From CADEFQ01 sp050185195 (GTDB lineage Bacteria > Pseudomonadota > Gammaproteobacteria > Steroidobacterales > Steroidobacteraceae): a stretch of 64,000 bases of DNA. Under the pieces are notes generated by a model. The model searched no databases. It was not told the origin of the DNA and saw only the letters and a program-made list of their open reading frames with translations. Below, piece by piece: positions 60,503 to 64,000 of this stretch. The stretch spans positions 62,001-126,000 of the forward strand of contig JBFWZQ010000006.1 of the NCBI GenBank assembly GCA_050185195.1, written 5' to 3'. The translations under genes were made by a program, and so were the position numbers. Position 1 is the first letter of the stretch, and each line of letters starts with the position of its first letter.

Positions 60503-61525
60503 CTATCCCTTTTTCCAGAGGCTGCGATCGGCGAGGTAACGCGCCGCATCGCGACCGTCGGTGGGTTGGTAGTGTGAGTAGAGGTTCGGCGGAAAGGCCT
60601 CGGCGTAGTTCGCGTAGAGGTCCTTGTAGAGCGACGGGTGGATGTTCGGCAGGCGCCGCTTCTCGCGGAACGCCTTGATCGGGATCCGCGCGAGTACCGG
60701 GCCTTCCGCCGGCGAGTTCGCCTTGGCGAGCTGGGCACCATCGGGGCCGTAGATCGCGCTGCCGCCCGAGCTGATGTCGTCGAACGAGCCGGGATTGCCC
60801 GGCGAGATCGCGTTGTTCGCGATCGCGGTGTACATCTGGTTGTAGCGCGCGTTCGCGCGGATGTCGTACTCGTCGAAGCCGCCCGTCGCCGTACGCAGCA
60901 TCAGCTCGCCGCCCTTCAGGGCAAAGGCGCGGATGACCTCGGGCTCGAGCTGCGTCGAGGTGGTGCAGATGTTGCCGATCGGCGTGCGGGTCACCGGCAC
61001 CACTTCCTCGTGGCCGTACATCTCGACGTACTGGTCGAGCACGTCGTAGATCGTCGTCGTGAAGATCTCGAACGCGCCGCCGAAAAGCCCCTTGATGTTG
61101 CGGGCCTTCCAGTGGCGGCCGACGATCTGGCCCTCGCCATTGATGATCGTGGTGATCGACAGGACGTGGTTGGGCCAGGCCGGGTCGCGCGCATACGAAC
61201 CGAACACCACGTAGCAGCCGTAGCGCTTCGCGCGCGCGGCGATCGCCTCGGTCTCGGGGCCGGGGATGTCGATCGCGACTTTCAGCAGCTCTTCGCGGCG
61301 CCAGCGTGCATCGAAGCCCGTGAGCGGGAACTCGTGGAACATCACGAGGTGCTTCGGCCCGAGCCAGCCGTTGGCCGCGTCGAGAAGTTCGAGCATGTGC
61401 GCGAGGTTCTCGCCGATGCTGGCGTCCCGGTTTTTCGCATCGACCGCGCGCACGCGCGACTGGACCACGCAGAGCGAGATCTCGTCGCGCGTGAGCGGGA
61501 CCGCCTGGTATTGCGGATGGCTCAT
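60503..61525 (-). CDS. Nitrilase-superfamily amidohydrolase
   Basis: 340 residues of the C-N hydrolase fold. The triad is present: Glu65 (FHEFPLTGF), Lys140 (HWKARNIKG) and Cys187 (GNICTTSTQLEPEV). The usual Tyr/Asp after the Cys is replaced by Thr-Thr, so the active-site surroundings differ from typical amidases. The family cleaves amides or nitriles; nothing points to one substrate. It lies in an operon with a ferredoxin, a membrane protein and a HutX-like protein; it starts 19 bp after the membrane protein gene. Confidence 0.83.
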   Translation of the reverse strand: MSHPQYQAVPLTRDEISLCVVQSRVRAVDAKNRDASIGENLAHMLELLDAANGWLGPKHLVMFHEFPLTGFDARWRREELLKVAIDIPGPETEAIAARAKRYGCYVVFGSYARDPAWPNHVLSITTIINGEGQIVGRHWKARNIKGLFGGAFEIFTTTIYDVLDQYVEMYGHEEVVPVTRTPIGNICTTSTQLEPEVIRAFALKGGELMLRTATGGFDEYDIRANARYNQMYTAIANNAISPGNPGSFDDISSGGSAIYGPDGAQLAKANSPAEGPVLARIPIKAFREKRRLPNIHPSLYKDLYANYAEAFPPNLYSHYQPTDGRDAARYLADRSLWKKG

Positions 61526-61544
61526 GGCCGCGAGGCGCCGGCGA

Positions 61545-62507
61545 TTACTTCGCCGGCGCCTTCCCCGCGGCGCCTGCCGCCTGCTGGCGCGACAGCTCCG
61601 CCTTCACGTGCGCCGGCGTGCGTACCGCGAGCCAGGCCGCAATGACGAGGCCGCCCGTGAAAAGACCCATCTCGAGGCCGTATTCCCATGGCTTTTCCCA
61701 GAACTCCGTGAACAGGTGCCAGCGTCCGGCGATCTCGACGGCGTTCCAGCCGATGATGGCGGTCGGAATGCCGTAGCGGATCGCGGTGGTCACTTTCCAG
61801 AACTTCATCAGTCGCATGAAAAGATAGGCGGCCCAGATCACCATCAGGAAGAAGATGCCATAGGTGACCGGGTGGTGGTCGCCGAGGATGTTCTCGTCGT
61901 AGATGAACAGCAGCATCAGGTAGCAGAACCAGAGCACGTAGATCGTCTCGAGCGAGGTGATCGCCGCGAAATTACGCTGGTTCGCCGGGTTCGGCTTGCC
62001 GGTCTTCAGGTGGCCGTGGCGCTGGATCCACAGGAACATGTTGCACTTCGTCTCCTTGTTGAGGAGGAAGTACACGAGCGTCGACATCATCACGCCGACC
62101 GAGGACATCATCACGAGGTACTCGCCCTTGGTCGCGATCTCGCCCGGCACGCGCGCGTCCATCAGGTCCGGCACGCCGCGGGTGTGCGCCGACCAGACGA
62201 AGGAGAACTCGATCCAGCCCGTCCACAGGAAGGTGCCGGCCCAGAAGCCGAGCCAGGTGGCCGAGACTTCGTTCGTCTTGCGCATGCCGATGACCAGCAG
62301 CACGGCGCCGAAGAGGCCCATCGCGAAGGCGGACTGGAAGACATACTGTTCGCCGAAAATGTCTTCCATCAGGATCATGACCGTGTGCCCGAGGGCCTGC
62401 ACGACGAACACGATCACGAAGGCGAGCAGGCCGATGAAGGGCGGCCGGTACAACAACCTCTTCAGGGCGCTCTGCGGGGCGGCGGACTCGTTCGACACGG
62501 CGTTCAT
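61545..62507 (-). CDS. Eight-helix membrane protein of unknown function
   Basis: 320 residues. Hydrophobic helices lie at about 23-46, 55-75, 83-105, 130-149, 186-204, 214-234, 245-260 and 276-295, so it is an integral inner-membrane protein. Several His are placed near helix ends (41, 108, 164, 166, 211, 212, 264), which could bind a metal or haem, but there is no known motif. It overlaps the ferredoxin gene by 4 bp and is translationally coupled to it, which suggests it uses or supplies electrons from that ferredoxin. I do not recognise the family. Confidence 0.62.
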   Translation of the reverse strand: MNAVSNESAAPQSALKRLLYRPPFIGLLAFVIVFVVQALGHTVMILMEDIFGEQYVFQSAFAMGLFGAVLLVIGMRKTNEVSATWLGFWAGTFLWTGWIEFSFVWSAHTRGVPDLMDARVPGEIATKGEYLVMMSSVGVMMSTLVYFLLNKETKCNMFLWIQRHGHLKTGKPNPANQRNFAAITSLETIYVLWFCYLMLLFIYDENILGDHHPVTYGIFFLMVIWAAYLFMRLMKFWKVTTAIRYGIPTAIIGWNAVEIAGRWHLFTEFWEKPWEYGLEMGLFTGGLVIAAWLAVRTPAHVKAELSRQQAAGAAGKAPAK

Positions 62508-62842
62508 ATTCTTTTCTCCGGCATTTCGAGGAATTGCAGTTTGGCGTCGACCTTGTCCCACTGGGCGGCATCCGCGGGGCTCTCGCCCTTGTGCGTGATG
62601 ACGGGCCAGAGGGCCGCGAGTTCGCGGTTCAAACCGATGAATTTGTGCTGGGCGGACGTCAGGTCGTCCTCGGTGGCGATGGCATTCACCGGACATTCCG
62701 GCACGCAGAGCGTGCAGTCAATACATTCGTCCGGATCGATGACGAGGAAGTTCGGGCCCTCGTGGAAACAATCCACGGGGCAGACTTCGACGCAGTGCTG
62801 GTATTTGCAGCGAATGCAGCTTTCCGTCACGACATGGGTCAT
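62504..62842 (-). CDS. fdxA: Seven-iron ferredoxin
   Basis: 112 residues. Cysteines at 9, 17 and 21 (C-x7-C-x3-CP) and at 40, 43, 46 and 50 (C-x2-C-x2-C-x3-CP) give one [3Fe-4S] and one [4Fe-4S] cluster, as in Azotobacter ferredoxin I/FdxA. It transfers low-potential electrons in the cytoplasm. It is the first gene of the four-gene minus-strand operon and overlaps the membrane protein gene by 4 bp. The 113-bp upstream gap separates it from the sensor kinase gene. Confidence 0.92.
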   Translation of the reverse strand: MTHVVTESCIRCKYQHCVEVCPVDCFHEGPNFLVIDPDECIDCTLCVPECPVNAIATEDDLTSAQHKFIGLNRELAALWPVITHKGESPADAAQWDKVDAKLQFLEMPEKRI

Positions 62843-62955
62843 CGAGGCCCTCCTTAACTGCGGGGGAGTCTAGGCAGGGAGCAGGGCCGCGTGTGTCAAC
62901 GCCGTGTCAACGGGCCGTCGCAGCGCGCCCGGCTGCAGGCCTGTCCACCTGTCGG

Positions 62956-64000
62956 CTAGCTGACCTGGGCCGCCGGGAGGCGCACATCGAGCACGAGTCC
63001 GCCTGCCGCCCGCCTGCGCGCCACGACCCAGCCGCCGTGCAAGGTGAAGACGCGGCGCGCGATCGCGAGCCCGAGTCCCGTGCCGGTGGGCGCGGCGGCG
63101 ACGCCCGGCCGCGGCACGCGAAACCACGGCTCGAAGATGCGCTCGAGGTACTGCTCGGGCACGCCCGGGCCCGTGTCGAGGATCTCGACCTGGACCTCCT
63201 CGCCCGCGACCGCGGTGATCTCGACGAGGCCGCCGGCCGCGCTGTGCCGGATCGCGTTGCGCACGAGGTTCTCGAAGGCGCTGTGCAGGAGGTCGGGGTC
63301 GCCGACCACGAGCAGGCCGGGCGCGCTGCGCAGTTGCAGGCGGACTCCGCTTCCCGACGCCTCGACCTCGGCGTCCTGCGTGATCTCGCGCAGCAGGTCG
63401 TCGATGCGCACGAGCCGCCGTGTCATCGAGGCCGTGTCGTCGAGGCGCGAGTAGCGCAGGATGTCGCCGATCAGCACGTCCATGCGCCGGATCTCGCGGT
63501 CGATGCGCTCCCGGTCGAGTGCGCTTACGCCCTCGCGGTGCGCCGACAGCACCGTCGCGGCCTGCAGGCGCGTGAGCGGCGAGCGCAGTTCGTGCGACAC
63601 GTCGCGCAGCAGGCGCTGGCGATACTCGAGCAGCGTCGCGAGGCGGTCCGCCATCGTGTTGAAATCCGTGGCGAGCGCGCCCAGTTCGTCCGCGCGCAGC
63701 GCGATACGCGCGGGCACGCGCGCATCGACATGCCCCGAGGCGAGGCCCCGCACGGCGAGCTGCAGCTCCATGATCGGCCGCGTGAGCGCGCGCGCGACGA
63801 GCCAGGCCGCCGCCGCGATCACCAGCAGCGCGACCGCGAGCAGCGCGAGCGTCGTCGTGCCGCTGCCGAGCGGACCGACGTTGCGCGGCATCACGAACAT
63901 CGAGAGCACTTCGCCGTCGCGCCCGATCAACTGCGGCGCGAGGATCGTGGGCCGGTAGTTCCCGGGGTGCGACTCGGGGCCGTGCGCCGCGATCGCGCGC
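62956..64000 (-). CDS. CpxA-like sensor histidine kinase (5' end outside window)
   Basis: The reading frame is open to the right edge; 347 residues are visible. Seen in order: the end of a periplasmic sensor domain, one transmembrane helix (about residues 51-71), a HAMP domain, the HisKA dimerisation domain with phospho-acceptor His in DVSHELRSPLTRLQ, and a HATPase domain with N-box FENLVRNAIRHS, G1 DTGPGVP and G2 GTGLGLAIARRV. The layout is that of CpxA-type envelope-stress kinases. The partner response regulator is presumably upstream, beyond the window. Confidence 0.9.
   Translation of the reverse strand, partial: RAIAAHGPESHPGNYRPTILAPQLIGRDGEVLSMFVMPRNVGPLGSGTTTLALLAVALLVIAAAAWLVARALTRPIMELQLAVRGLASGHVDARVPARIALRADELGALATDFNTMADRLATLLEYRQRLLRDVSHELRSPLTRLQAATVLSAHREGVSALDRERIDREIRRMDVLIGDILRYSRLDDTASMTRRLVRIDDLLREITQDAEVEASGSGVRLQLRSAPGLLVVGDPDLLHSAFENLVRNAIRHSAAGGLVEITAVAGEEVQVEILDTGPGVPEQYLERIFEPWFRVPRPGVAAAPTGTGLGLAIARRVFTLHGGWVVARRRAAGGLVLDVRLPAAQVS

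Overview
The window is a GC-rich (roughly two-thirds G+C by eye), densely packed bacterial chromosome segment with many 1-4 bp start/stop overlaps. The protein set (TonB-dependent receptor, MltF, type I MurB, class Ia ribonucleotide reductase, HutD, PEP-CTERM protein, periplasmic amidohydrolases, paired carboxynorspermidine enzymes) points to a free-living, aerobic Gammaproteobacterium, probably near the Xanthomonadales/Nevskiales/Steroidobacter grade. That placement is inferred from gene content only. No rRNA, CRISPR array, integrase or intact insertion sequence was seen; one tRNA (Ser, anticodon CGA) is present.

Layout. 1-4700: a minus-strand operon (TetR, membrane-fusion protein, FtsX-type permease, ABC ATPase, c'-type cytochrome, small membrane protein) behind a palindromic operator. 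4740-9245: an accessory island with two coupled AlpA/HTH regulators, an AbiEi/AbiEii toxin-antitoxin pair with two matching operators, a small membrane protein, an FlhC-like regulator and an unknown gene that runs into the next gene. 9246-17461: TonB receptor, methyltransferase remnant, DNA alkylation repair protein, secretory lipase, ABC exporter and EamA transporter. 17418-22216: nrdA-nrdB-glutaredoxin behind a cobalamin riboswitch and an intrinsic terminator, then hutD. 22373-28320: degenerate response regulator, PadR/PspC pair, and pncB-pncA with a VWA protein. 28493-33960: three secreted proteins (PD40 propeller and two amidohydrolases). 33993-38845: MurB, then a TetR-HlyD-ABC-permease export operon.

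38855-54626: a transmembrane winged-helix/TPR regulator beside a fatty acid hydroxylase-type enzyme, a GlxA-type regulator divergent from a TTC38-like protein, TerC, universal stress protein, peroxiredoxin, a P450 paired with a Tat-exported DUF885 protein, small membrane proteins, a TPR-sulfotransferase/TadA/LOG operon, a PEP-CTERM protein and MltF. 54769-60016: tRNA-Ser, then polyamine and arginine genes (nspC, carboxynorspermidine dehydrogenase, Lrp/AsnC regulator, ornithine cyclodeaminase, arginase). 59875-62842: a minus-strand operon of 7Fe ferredoxin, an unrecognised eight-helix membrane protein, a nitrilase-fold hydrolase and an exported HutX-like protein. 62956-64000: a CpxA-like sensor kinase cut by the window edge.

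Most notable: (i) B12-riboswitch control of a class Ia ribonucleotide reductase whose alpha subunit carries a ~57-residue insertion between catalytic cysteines; (ii) the ferredoxin/membrane protein/nitrilase/HutX-like operon, which I cannot match to a described system; (iii) two near-identical dyads at the AbiE promoter, one centred on the chosen antitoxin start codon; (iv) a receiver-GGDEF protein that has lost both active sites; (v) an arginase with a C-terminal tail lying antisense over its convergent neighbour.
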